From positions 44,934,580 to 44,998,579 of the forward strand of contig CM045729.1 of assembly GCA_024760905.1 (NCBI GenBank): DNA of 64,000 nt. Reading direction: 5' to 3'. Origin of the DNA: Plotosus lineatus. Lineage: Eukaryota; Chordata; Actinopteri; Siluriformes; Plotosidae. The translations under genes were made by a program, and so were the position numbers. Below are positions 46,901 to 60,300 of the stretch, one piece after another; positions within the stretch are counted from its first letter, which is position 1; every line of letters starts with the position of its first letter. The notes beneath the pieces are model-generated. The model did no database searches, had not been told where the DNA came from, and was given only the letters and a program-made list of their open reading frames with translations.

Positions 46901-49900
46901 CACGAAACGGTAACACCAAGAAAGCCCTCACACAAAGTCATTAATATTCATTTCCTTGACAGCTACCTGGATGTGGAGACACAACTGCACTGTTGACAGG
47001 CCTCTCTCTGCAGCAGGTTGGTCAAACACCCATGTGCAAGATCGTTCTTCTAACTGTGGCCATCTAGCTTTTAGCCCGCGATTAGCTTTTAGCATTTTAG
47101 CGATTAGCTTTTTTTGTTTTCTTCATTGCAGTAATGATAATCTCTGCTTTTCTGCCCTCTTGTTAGAATTATGTGTAATAATTTCACTACCTGGACATCG
47201 AGACGCAGATGCGCTGTTGACAAGCCTCTCCCTGCAGCACGATGCTGAAGCACCCATGTGCAAACTTGTTCCTCTAGCTGTGGCCATCTAGCTTTTAGCC
47301 TGCGATTAGCTTTTTTTGCTTTCTTCATAGCAGTAATAATAATCTCCGCTTTTCTCCAGTTCCTCACAAGTTCTGCCACTTGATTACCATTTTCTGCTGC
47401 ATATTTCACTACTTACAGCTTGTCATCCGCAGAATAGGGTTTTCTTTTTTGGGACATTTTTTCAGTAATGGATGACCAAGTACTGCTACCAAGGTCTTTT
47501 GCCCTATTGTGGCTGTGAGTGTAAAAATAACAAACATTTGAAATTATGTTAATGATGATGAACAGAATTATATGTAATAATTTCACATACAAGTCGCTCT
47601 GGAGTATTAGTCGCACCTTCAGCCAAAGTGCAACTTATAGTCTGGAAAATACGGTATGCGACTTGCTCAAAATGCAAGCTTTTGATTTGTTATAATTACA
47701 TCACTTGGGATTTTCTGACTGGTAAAATGAAGACACTGCACATACTCTCAAGCTGTGCATCCAGCTTGGCCAGGAATTCCACTCTGAATATTTCTCTGAT
47801 GAGCGGTTCTGGGAAACGGCTGGTCAGAGCCAAGACATAAGCCAATAGAACCACCATATAAGGATCAAACAAACCTGGAAATATACAAGACAAAACATTT
47901 CAGTCGAATGCGAAATTTCTATAATCAAAATTGAAAAAAAAAAAAAAAACTCACTAATTTTTGGAATGAAATGTTGAATGCAAGCATCGAATAACTTGTC
48001 CACATTTGGAGACTCGTAATTCAGCAGAGCAAATGGGAGCAAAGTGATATAAATCACAGAGTAATGAATCTAAAGGGGATAAAAGAAAAGGCATCATACA
48101 TCAATTTGGCACAGTTTCGCAGTGGTTAGCAGGTCTGGCTCACAAAGGGGCCATCCTGGGTTCAAATGCCAGGCTCGGCAAGGACATTTCTTTGTAGAGT
48201 TTTCATGTTCCCTCCAGATACACCAGTTTCCTTTCACAGTCCAAAGACATGCACATTAGGCTAACTGGCCACCAGGAGTGAGTGTAAATGGTTGTGTGTG
48301 TTCTGGCCCTGCACTAAAATGACGAGCTCTTCCAGGCGTACCCAGTCTACACCCAGAGTCGGCTGACATAGGCTCCAGCCTCAATGTGACCATAGTAAGA
48401 TTAAGCTGTTTGGTAAATGACCATAAATTATTTCATCTAAACACTACTTTTCACATACAATTGTGTTTTGAGTTTACACAGATGAAGATGGGAAGCACAT
48501 TCCATGCTCTTTTTTTTTTCTCTTTATCTGTCCAGTTTGGGAGAGCCTGGGTCCAACATGGTCTCGAACAATAATGTCATCTTCTATGGTTGTAGCTTCT
48601 TTTATTGCTCTTCTCTTTCACTGTGGCACTAAAGATTGATTGTTTCAGTTACTCTATGCCTCATCACCTCAAACAAGTCTGGCGTTTTCTTACCTAGGTG
48701 TTTTCTACCCCTGAACTATTATTCATGCAGTCATGAGGATTAGAAGATTTTTATTGTTTATGAACAGCCCTGTTCTTTAGTATACTTCAATCAATCCAAC
48801 TCGCATCAACATCCTTATTAACTTATTAAAATCACACTGAGCATTTAAAATCAACCTACCTGAGATATGTTCTCAAATGCCAAGGTGGCAATTTGGTCCA
48901 ATAGTGGAAGACAGCGGGAGGCAGTTCTGGTCAAAAAAAGGACCAGGTCAAGCATGTTGTTCAAAGTGAGCTGATCTGATAGTCCCTGAAGTACCACAAT
49001 CGTCTCCTCAAGCAGCAGCTCCTCAAACCATTCTCCTGACATAAATTTAAGTTCGTCTATGAGCAGGTCCAGTCTCTTGGCCCTGTGTACTCGCTCATGT
49101 GCACACTGGTTAAGGTTCTGCAGCAGTTGCACATATCGGCTATGAGTGCTCAGACTGTATGACGGCTCATTTCTCATCCATTTGGCAACGGCGGTTGTGA
49201 GAGTTCCAAGGCCCATCAGATTGCACTGAGGCAACACAGCATAAATGCGAGAGAGGACCGACTCTTCAATACGTGCAGAGGGCAGCAAGGCGAGCACACG
49301 GGTTAGTATGATCACCTCGTATACGTGTATACAGGTCTGCAAGTGACTAATAAAAACAGAAATGATGGGAGTCAAAAATATTTATCATTAATCCGTAACA
49401 GCGCAAATATTTAATGAAAAGATCTAAGTACTGGAGCTACTTTAAAACAGATTCACTTAAAATGATTACTTTCTGTACTTCTTAGACACTTTTCCCTGGC
49501 TCTCACCGTTATACGTACACCAATTGACATAACATTTACACCACCTGACTGGTCTGGAGGTAGGCAGCCCCATACAAAAGCGACTATGCACTTTGTGTTC
49601 TGGCACCTTTCTATCAATCGCCAGTATTATCAGCAGCTCTTCTGTGAGATTGGACGAGATGCACTTGCCTTCCCTCCCCACCTACATCACTGAGCCTAGG
49701 GCAGTGCTTCTCAAATAGTGGGGTGCGCCCCCCTGGGGGGGCGCGATGGGATGCTGAGGGGGGCGCGTGTGACCCAGGAGAACATGCTTTTTTTCCGCCG
49801 TACTACAAGAAAGTGTAATTGCACATCCACTCCAGTAGTTGGCAGTGGCGCCCTCATTGCGTCTGACTCCACATTGAGACTGAGCTTCACATCACAGACA

Positions 49901-52900
49901 CTCAGTGAATTCTGGCTGAGTGTAGAAAGGCAGTATCCATTGTTAGGGAAGAGGGCAATGGGCATTCTGCTTCCTTTTGCAACATCCTACCTTTGTGAGA
50001 CTGGTTTCTCTGCTGTTGCTGCACTGAAGACCAAGTACAGGTCCCAGCTAAACATTGAGCAGGAGCTGAGAGTTGCAGTGTCATGCTTCAAACCTCGCTT
50101 TGAGAAGCTGTGCGCTGCAAAACGTGCTCATTGTAGCCATTAATCTTGGCTTCCTCATTTTGAGAAAAAAATCAGCACAAATTGTTCTATTTGTTCTTGT
50201 TTTGTAGGTTAAAGTGTTTATATATTGTGCTCCTGAGTTAATGCTTCTGAAGTCAATTTGAATTAATTATTTATTGATTTTATTTTCAGCAGCAAATGGT
50301 GTGGTAAGTTTGTCAAAAATGTAACAAGGATATTATTATTTTTAAATTTAAGGCAAATTGATGCACTTTCTTTTACAGACTAATAAAAATGTTAAAAAGT
50401 TATTCTTGTAAGTTGAACTATATCTCTTTCTTTTTGTTTTATTTATGTTAACAAGGATACGATATAATGAAGAGATATACCTGTTACTATATTATAGAAA
50501 AAAGTTATAATTTATAGTTGCGGCGGAAAGTGGGTGGTGGTGGGGGGGGGGGGGGGCGCGAATTGTTTTCTTCTTGCTAGGGGGGGCGTAACAGAAAATA
50601 ATTGAGAAGCACTGGCCTAGGGCATTGATGTCACTCTTGCCAGTTCACTGGTTGTTCTTCCTTGGACCATCGTTGGTAGAAACCTCATAAAAAACATACC
50701 AGAAATTCCCTACAAGTGTTACTGTTTTAGAGATGAATATTTTTTAATTGTTATAATTTAAACAAACAAAAAATAGAGGGATTACAAAATAAATAATCTC
50801 ATAATCTACTCACAATAGATGTTAATACAAGCAAATCTCGGTTCTCGAACGCTTTAGACGTCGAACAAATCGGAATTCGACCAAAAAATTCGGAATTTTT
50901 TTTTGTCCCAGAACTCGAACAAAATTAGGAAGCTGAAGGTGAAACAAGCGGGAGAAAAGTCGAGAAAAGTCAAGAAAAAAACAGAGTAAAAACGAGACTG
51001 AGAGGGAGGGCAAACGCACGCTTTCCGGAAGTCCGGAAGTTGTTCAGCTGTGATAAAGCTAAAGCTCACAGTGCTGTGAACACCTTTAATGATAAGATCA
51101 TGAGCCACTTTTGTAAGGTTTTGAAAATAAGGCAGAAACAAGCCACGTTAGAAATGTTCTTCAAGAAAAGAAAGGAACATCCTGAAGAAGGGTCATCCAC
51201 GTCAAAGCGAGTAGCAAGAGAAAAAAACACCTTTGGCTGATTCACCTGAAGCTGTTATGGAAGGGGATCCTCCTCCTCTCTCCCTCTCCAACATTTACGT
51301 ATGCCACCTGCTCACCACTACGAAGGTAAAAATTCTTATCTTTATTGTTCTTTTTCTTTCACTGTACTGTGGCCATGCCTCTCACTGTCTATGGTGAGAG
51401 ATTTGTGTCAAAGAATCATTGCTGACTTTTGAAAAGAGTAGGCTGCAGAGCTGTCAGTATGTTTCTGCCCTGTGATGGCCTGGCGAGCTCTCCAGGGTGT
51501 ACTGTGCCCTTGCCCAGAGTGGGCTGAGATAGGCACCAGCCTCCCTGCAACCCTGCGGCTCAAGATTATTTTTCTCTTTCAAAAAAGGGGGGCAAAATGG
51601 CTCTTTAGATAATAAAGGTTGCCAACCCATGGTCTAGCCGATCCTGATTAATGCAACACTGTGTGAATTCTCAGAATCCACCATGCTTTGAGATCGCTGA
51701 TAATTAATTAAATATGCCAGTTATACACATATAACATGGACATACAGGATGTTTAACACTTAAATTAATTTTTGTGTAAAAGCAGAAATTAACACTGCAA
51801 TTACCATGTTTACAATAGCGCATTGAAAAAAGTACCCATCACTGTTGCTCAGCACTTGTACATGTCTGTGACGGCAACCCCTAGTCTACCTATTTGAAGT
51901 GCATGAGACTCACTGAAGAACTATACTCCGCAGTCTGGAAAAGAGTTCAGGACTCTGATGGTGCAGCAGAATAAGTGCCTGAATGATCTTTGTAATATCC
52001 ACTGGCCTATACACCTCCAGATTCCTGTGCAGTACAGATGCAACCCTGCAAAATGACCAAAATCAATCAACACACATCGCTATAGGATAGACAAATTATG
52101 GCCTAGACAATTAATTTCAATATAATGAAGTGCCCTTGAACTCAATGACAGTTATATAAAAGATAACTAATCACTTTAATACATAAAGAAAAAAATCATG
52201 AGTATGGGTTTTACTTTTTAAGCAGTTGAAAGTTCCGGCTCCGCATTTCCTGCAGCGTTTCAATGATCATTAGAGCCTGGTGAGCATTGAGCTGATCAAC
52301 CAACAGCAGTGCTGAATTTTCCAACCTGTGACATAAATTTACTACAAGTTGAATCTCACATTTAAATGATTTTTACACTTATATTTATAATCAGTAAAAA
52401 TGAGGTCTCAGATTTTTCAGAACCTGACAATAAGCTGATAATATCAACATGGTGAGTGAGTTCCTTCTCAAGGAGGTGGCCATCTTGCACCACCATATGG
52501 TCTTACAGTAACCCAGAACCATACAGGTTTCAAGGGGGAGGGGTGGAAAATAAAATATAAATCGATTGCAGTCTGGAACCTCACTAATAGATGCCGCAAG
52601 ATACTGCTAATTCTTACATGTTGTAAGTTTAATAATACTGTAACTTATAATGTTTTAAGTCTGGCAACAATTTGTACAGCATGAGCTTATTCACTTCTGT
52701 TTTTCAGCAGCAGCATTGCTATTACAGGGATCCCTCGCTTTCCACGGTTAATTGGGATTGAGAGCCACATGCTACCATCAAAATCCACGAAGTAGGATCA
52801 CACCCCAGACTGACGTATAAGTACATGTATATGGGTATCTTCTTCTTTTCCTTTCGACTGCTCCCTTCAGGGGTCGCCACAGAGAATCATCTGCCTCCAT

Positions 52901-54356
52901 CTCACCCTGTCCTCTGCATCTTCTTCTCTTACTCCAACTACCTTCATGTCCTCCTTCACCACATCCATACATCTTGTCTTTGGTCTTCTGCTCTGACTTT
53001 GCCTTTTTCACCTTCCTCACCATCAGCGTCATCCTGCACACCACCATCCTATGCTGTTTGGCAACACTCTCACCCACTACTACTTTGTAGTCACTGACCT
53101 CCTTCAAATTACATCGCCTACACAAGATGTAGTCTACCTGTGTGCTCCGACCTCCACTTTCATAAGTCACCCTTCTTCTTTTTCTTTCGGCTGTTCCCTT
53201 CAGGGGTCGCCACAGCAAATGATCTGCCTCCATCTCTCCCTATCCTCTGCATCTTCTACTTACTCCAACGACCTTCATGTCCGCCTTCACCACATCCATA
53301 AATCTTCTCTTTGGTCTTCCTCTGGGCCTTCTGCCTGGTAGTTCCAACCTCAGCATCCTACTACCAATATACTCACTATCCCTCCGCTGTACATGTCCAA
53401 ACCATCTCAATCTAGCCTCTCTGACTTTGTCTCCAAAACATCTTACATGTCCCTCTGATGTACTCATTCCTGATCCTATCCATCCTCGTTACTCCCAAAG
53501 AGAACCTCAACATTTTCATCTCGGCTGCCTCCAGCTCTGCTTCCTGTCTTTTTCTCAGTGCCACTGTCTCTAAACCATGCATCATCACTGGCCTCAACAC
53601 AGTCTTGTACACTTTTCCTTTCATTCTTGCCGATACCCCCCTGTCACACATCACACCGGACGCTTTTCTCCAACCATTCCAACCTGCCTGCACACGCTGC
53701 TTCACCTCTATTCCACACTCTCCATTGCTATGGATTGTTGAGCCTAAGTACATGTATACGTGTATATAATGTTGATAACAACAATTAAACGTTAAAAAAT
53801 AATGCATAAGGTGTAAATAAAATATAAATACACACATATACAGACACGCGTGCACATGCACGCAGATGTGCACCTCACAACAATGTAAGTAGTTTTGATG
53901 GGAGGTTTTGGGTTGTTTTTTTGTTTTTGTTTGTTTAGGGTTGGGGTTTTTTTTTTTTTGGATAATTGGCCTTGTTTTTGTGGCCAAAGAGAAAATTTAT
54001 GGATGTGGTAAAGGAGGACATGAAGGTAATTGGAGTAAGTGTAGAAGATGCAGAGGATAGGGTGAGATGGAGGTGGATGGTTTGCTGTGGCGACCCCTGA
54101 AGGGAAAAGTCGAAAGGAAAAGAAGAAAGAAGAAGAAAAGGCCTTGTTTTGGTGACATTTTCCTTAACTTTCCCCCTATTCTTCCTTAATTTTCTTATTT
54201 TTTAATTCGATGAATATTTAAAAAAAAAAAAAAAAAATGCGATGCACTGAAGCCAAATGAATTAAAGTGCAGAGTAGTGAGGGATCCCTGTACTGTATAT
54301 TACAGTCATCCCTTACCACTTCGTGATTTGAGCATCGCGGTCTTGGTACATCACAG

Positions 54357-54395
<39 letters not shown>

Positions 54396-57300
54396 TAATT
54401 TGCGCTGAAACTTGCATGTAAGCAAGCGGAAGGCAGGGAATAAAGGCAAGTCCATTGTTTCCAAACGACAGATTGAAGTGCCCCTCCTCCCTAGTTCAGG
54501 CAGGGACCGCCCACTCAACTCAATCTCGTAAGCTGATTGGCTTAGATGCGTGACGCTATTGCCTCCCACCCACTCAACTCAATCTCGCAAGCTGATTGGC
54601 TTAGACGCGTGATGCTGTTGCCTACCACCCACTCAACTCAATCTCGCAAGCAGATTGGCTTAGATGCGTGATGCTGTTGCCTCGCACATTCCTGTGGGAT
54701 TTTTTGTGATTATGTGATCTTACTTTATCGTGTTTGTGAACTTCCTGCACCGCGGAAAAGAGCTAGGTTTTTAAACATCGATCCATGATGGTACGCTACT
54801 CAAAGCTTGATTAGCGTCTTTATAATCAGCAGCTTGTGGTTGTTGTAGTTTCTTCGTGCCTAGTCTGCATCATCAGCAGGTATCTCAGGGTCTTTAGCGT
54901 TTCGCCCCCAAACCTGTACGCTTCACCTGAGTGGGGCAGCAAAGACAAAAGACTGTCTTCACCTGCAGGCTGGCTTCTGGTTGATTGTTGAGGTCTTCTA
55001 ACGTGCATCTACACACTACTCTCCTGGCTGGTAATTGACTGTGGTCCAACTCTCTCTCCTCTTGATCCACAGCCACCTTGAGCATGTCTCTGCTGAAGCA
55101 GCTATGGTCTTTATCGCCTTCTTTGTGGCGGTAGGGGTAAGACCTATCTTGTGCAGGAAGTTTCTTGTAGATGTTGCAACAAAACCCCTGCATCCAACCT
55201 CTATTGGCATCAGGCTTGCTTTCCACCCTTTCATACAAGCTTCATCTACCAAGTCCTGGTATTTTGCCGCTTTCAGTTCGTGTGAGATGTCAAGTCTATC
55301 CTCCCAGGGAACTGTAAGCTCGATTATGTGGATGGCTTTCGTTTCTCGGGATAGTAGCAGCATATCTGGGCGCACCTGAGTAACTGCTATATCTTCTGGA
55401 AATTTCAACTTCCTCTGCACATCCACAAGAAGCTGCCAGTCGGAGGCTGAAGACAGGACTGAGCCTCTAGTTGCAGGCTTGCGAGGCTTGGTCTTCATCT
55501 CTCCTTCTTTCAGGAACTGGATGGGTTTTCCTGTATCCTGGATACTTTGATGGTTGACTTCCACTCTGCGCTGGTCCACCACTATGGCAAATTAAGACAG
55601 TGTCATGCCTCCATCGGTACCTCCCCTCTCCCAGAGCCTTAGGACATGCTGAGAGGATGTGATTCAGGGAGCAGTTGTTTCCTTTACACAGAGAGCATGA
55701 TGCGTCCTCCTCTTTTCCCCAAATCCGCAAGTTAGAAGGCGTAGGAAGCAGGTCTGACACAGCACGTAGTAGGAAGCTGAGCTGTCCTTGATCAGTATTC
55801 CACAGTTCCTTCCATGTGAATGGGCGCTGGATGGCTGATTCCCATTTGGTCCAGCTGCCTTGGCTTCCTAACCCCACTGCTCTGACAAACCTGGTGTATT
55901 CCGCTTCTTTTCTAGTTTGTTGCACAATCATATCTCTTCTTGTTTGGTCATCTGCTGTGCTCCATCGATGACCCTCGTAGTTGCCAAGGCCTAATCTTCC
56001 TTTTCAAACTGTTCCCACCTGTACCATGTCCAAGGACACACGTAGGGTAGAAATGGCCCTAACTTTTGCAGTCTGGAATTCTTCAATCACAGATGACAGA
56101 GGCAAACTTAGCTTAGCTGACCTGCTGTAAAGATTTACAGTACTGTAGCTTGGTGGAACCCCCAGCCACTTACGCAGAAATCTGCTGCACAGTCGTTCCA
56201 TTGACTCTACTGTAGAGAAGGCCATGTCAAAGAGCAACACTCTTTTCAACGTCTACTTGAGAACATTGGAGTCTGCCACTCTTGGGTTTTCCCAGTAGGT
56301 CTGAGGTGAACTGGAAAGGGTTGTTGAAGAATGCCTTTCTTTGTTTCTTCTTCTCATTTTGCCTCTTGCGGAGTCTCTCAGCTGACCGGAATTGAAGCAG
56401 CCTCTTATGCAGAGTGTGGTGCAGGTCTTGCAGACCTTCCTACTCAGACTCTGGAGCTTTCTTCCATGATTTCTTGACACTAAGGAGGTTTTGACGCAGC
56501 TTAGCTAGCTGTTTTTGTCTTCTCCTTGCTCCTTTTCGGGTTGGTCTTGACTTCACAGTTTGAGCTCCAAACAAACTCTTGCATTCATCATAAACGATCT
56601 TGCTCAAGAGCTGGATCTTTTTACAAGCTTCTCCTTTCAGGCAGTTTTCAAGAATGCTGTCCAGGTTGTTGTCCAGAACTTGCCACCTCTTGTCTGTTGA
56701 TGGTGGAAGTTGTAATCTAGCTTTCTTCTCCTGGGCCACGTCACTTGCTACACCTCTTGTTTCCTGAGCCGTTGCGCCAGGATTGGTCTCGACGTGGGGG
56801 TTCTGAGCACTGTGGTGAGCTTCCGGGCTCAGATCCTCCTGTGTCTTATTAGCTGCTGATGTTTCAGTAGCTTTGCACTCTCTTAACTGCTCCTTGCACT
56901 TGGTTTTCCCTTGGTGTATTTTCACGCCTTTTTTGTTCTTAAAGAGTCTTCCGCAGCTGCCACACCGCCGTCTAGATTCTGTTGCTGCTTGCTTGAGGGC
57001 TTGCATCAAACTTCTAGTCCTTGGTTCGTTGCATGGTTCGTGATCCTTTGAATCCATCCGGGTTTGCAGTTCATCCTCCCCCGCCTCTCGGCCTGCAAGG
57101 GGTATTCTCTTGTAGTGGAACTTGTCGCGATTATGTGCAGTGCGTGGGGTTGCTGGCCCTAGCACTATAGCATGCCGTCTTGCCGAGCTGTCATCCTAAC
57201 TTTCTCGAAGGTCAATGGGACTCTCCCCACAGTCATAAACATAGGTACAGTATTGTCAGAGGTGAGTATAGTACTTAAAGTATTATATATAAATTCTATT

Positions 57301-60300
57301 TAAATATTAATACATTACAGTATTTACATATGCATATAACTGTGTAACATTTAATATACACTTCTTGGTATTGTATAGATGCGAAAACAGAAATGAGACA
57401 ACATGGTAGAAATGGGGGCGGGGCATCCCTACTTCGCTGTTTTTTTAATATCGCGGCCATGTCTGGTCTACATTATCCGCGATATTCAAGGGATGACTTT
57501 ACAGTATATTGCTGCATCACAGCTTGAGGGTTGCCAGTTCAACCATCATCTTAAGTTACAGTCTGTTTGGAGTTTCTGTGAATGTTTCCCTATGTTCAGG
57601 TTTTCTCTGGCTTCTCTGGATTGTTCAAATCTTTAAAAACATGGTAATCCATTTAAATGTTTGTGAATGGTGGTGAATTGTGCTCTAATGTGGATTAACA
57701 TCCCATTCTGAGAAAGACTATAGCTTGCAAGTTATTAGTGAACAAACTGCACAATTTATTTTTTTCGTAGTTAGATTTAATGCTGTGAAATGTCTATGAG
57801 TCGAGTTAGTTCCTGTCCTAATCTAGATTATTGCTGGGGAAAATAGAAAATACGTACTTCACTATCACCCCTCCCATTTCCCCTTATAAACAACCTATTT
57901 TACCTCCAGAGTTTGGGCACAGGCATTGTAATCACTGGTGTTTGAGAGTCTGTCCATTTGTCTGTCTGTTTGTTTGTCCATCAGTTTTCCTTTCAGCAAA
58001 ATACTAACCATACCTGTGTTCCTGACTCAGTTTGAGTTTGTAATTTTAGACTTTGGAAAGTCAAGGCTTATAACCTAAAAAATTGTTAGCCGGTCATTAC
58101 CACATATGGACATCCAAATGAGACTTAACTTGAAACTAGAGTGATTTTGAAAGGTGAAACCTCAGTCATTTCATAAAATCTTTAATCTATTGGATATTTT
58201 CCCCTCTTTTTTGGTCACATCAATATATAACAGATAATATTTGACAACATGGGTGATTAAATTAATTAATTAAAACAGCACACCCATCATGCTTATTTGT
58301 TCCATTATCCCCTCTATTTTTTCTTAACTCATCTAATCTTTAGCCTTAATTAATCTTAGATTATGTAAAATATGCTCTAGGCAAGTTCCTTGTAAAACCT
58401 GTTAATGAAACAATAATAATGTATGAACACATGTGCATTGTTATTCTTTGCCTATCATTCACATTGTAGCCACAACAATTTTTCCAAGCTGTGCTGTTAA
58501 TCGATATTATTATCGACTTTCTCATTCCTGATTGTGAAAGGCCATCAAACAATTCTTGGTATTGCATCCTTGCCATGTGACATTTGAATTACAGTGATCC
58601 CTCGCTACTTCACACTTCAGTTTCTGCGGCTTCAGTGCATCGAAGGTTTTTCAAAAATATTTATCGAAAAATAAAAAATAAGGAAATTAAGGAAAAACAG
58701 TGAAAAGTTAAGGAAAATGCCGCGAGGTTGCTACCGTCTCTACTCTGGTTGCTACTCTGGTTGACTTGACTTTGAAATCTCACAAGCTGACGAGACGAAT
58801 TTCCCAGCATTTGGGCATCCCAGCATCCATTTTTGAGGAACGCTGCTGGTGTACAAACGTACTGCGTGACTATCTGTGTTGTTTATTACAGTGATATTTG
58901 TTTGTGCGAAATAAGTGTTTGTGATGCCCTTGAAAATAGCTCCTATACATCCTCCTCCTTCTAAACCTTTAAGGAATTGCCTCCAATCTAAACTTTGGTT
59001 TCTTATGTAATTCAGATCACAGATGCATAAATTGGATCAGCTCACCTTTGGATCATTTTTTTACATTTGGTAATTGCTTTTCTCACTTTTATTCAGAGAG
59101 CGGTACACTGTGCTTGCTTGACAGCGAGGCTTGGAATCTCTAAGTATTCTACGATTTGATTACATTTTTATGTGAGATGCGCATCTTGAGTGTGTGCACG
59201 CAGGTCTGTATTTGTGTGTGTATATGTGTGTGTGCGTGTGTGCATGCGTCTGTGTGTACTTATATTTTATTTACATCTTATGCATTATTTTTGAATGTTT
59301 AAATGTTATTCTAAGCAATTACAGCATTGAATATGTATTTATTGATATTATATACACATTTTATTGTTGGCCCCATCGATCTCGAAAGATCATCGGGGGG
59401 GGTTGTGTCGTAGGTCTTTGGTCAGGGAGCTACAGCATCGGGCATGGCTGTAGAGGCCGATACGGGATCTCCAGATCCTGCTGCAGCTGCTGCAGATTAA
59501 GTCCTCGCAGTGTGGTGGGGGTGAGGCCAGTCTCCGCTGACTGCGGAGTCTCTTCTTCCCCCAGCGGGTGTCTCTTTTCTTCTCTGCTGTCCTGATGACA
59601 TTCTGGGTGGTGGTCCGCCAGTCGGAGTGGTCGGAGGCGGCTGACTCCAGGTCGGAGGGGTTAAAGCCTCCAGCCTTGAGGTCGTGCTTGCAGACATCCT
59701 TGAATCTGAGAGCTGGGCGTCCCTTTGGCCTGGTTCCAGTCACCAGCTCCCCGTACAGTAAGTCTTTGGGGATGCGGCCGTCATCCATTCGGGTGACATG
59801 GCCAAGCCATCGCAAGTGTCTCTGGGTCAGGATGGAAAACATACTGGGCACATCTGCTCTGGCCAGGACGTCGATGTTGGAGACATGGTCCTGCCAAGTG
59901 CTGCCCAGTTGTCTGTGCAGGCAGCGCTGGTGGAAGGCGTTCAGCTGGCGTTCCTGGCGGTAGTAGAGTGTCCATGCTTCACTACCATAAAGGAGAGTAC
60001 TCAGTACGTAGGCCTTGTAGACGCTTATCTTGGTGTTGGTGGTTAGCATGGAGTTGTCCCAGACTTGCTTCGCCAGACGGGCTATCACTGTCGATGCCTT
60101 GCCAATACGGACATTCATTTCGGCGTCTAGAGAGAGGTTGCTGGAGATGATCGATCCGAGGTAGGTGAAATTTTCCACCACCTCAAGGGTGTGGTCGCCG
60201 GTGTTGATACTAGGAGCACTGCTGACATCCTGGCCCATGACCTCGGTCTTATTAAGGCTGATGGTGAGACCAAACTCAGAGCAGGCACCAGCAAAGCCGT

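Larger units (their letters stand above)
41723..47654 (-). mobile_element. Pogo-type transposon (outermost layer of a nest)
   Basis: TIRs ccatattttacagactat (left) and the reverse of atagtctggaaaatacgg (right), with TA on both sides. On the minus strand from 47457 the text MSQKRKPYSADDKL, stop, VVKYAAENGNQVAELVRNW and KARWPQLEEQVCTWVL resembles the N-terminus of Brinker-type pogo transposases. Inside, the segment 46962-47160 is duplicated at 47186-47357. A Tc1 copy (41909-46881) is inserted in it. The right end is 91 bp from fastkd1 exon 47874-47746. Confidence 0.78.
52725..54290. mobile_element. MITE-A copy with two RTE insertions
   Basis: Left end cagggatccctcgc at 52725 and right end gtgagggatccctg at 54290, with TA on both sides. 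It is interrupted by RTE DNA at 52839-53747 and about 53985-54139, each with its own target duplication. Confidence 0.85.
54303..57498. mobile_element. TIR element (Tigger-like) enclosing a LINE
   Basis: Left end cagtcatcccttaccactt after TA; right end attcaagggatgact near 57498. The inner text tgagcatcgcgg (left) and ccgcgatatt (right) is also inverted. It contains a poly-A/T tract (54360-54391), a 59-bp tandem repeat and the LINE at 54826-57165. The termini are diverged. Confidence 0.6.

Noticed and set aside
46962..47357. Short regularly spaced repeats (CRISPR-like)
   Set aside because: Only two long units of a transposase segment; no array, and the genome is vertebrate.
47104..47409. 101-residue minus-strand ORF as a host gene
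   Set aside because: It is the N-terminus of a pogo-type transposase with internal duplication, inside the TIRs of 41723-47654.
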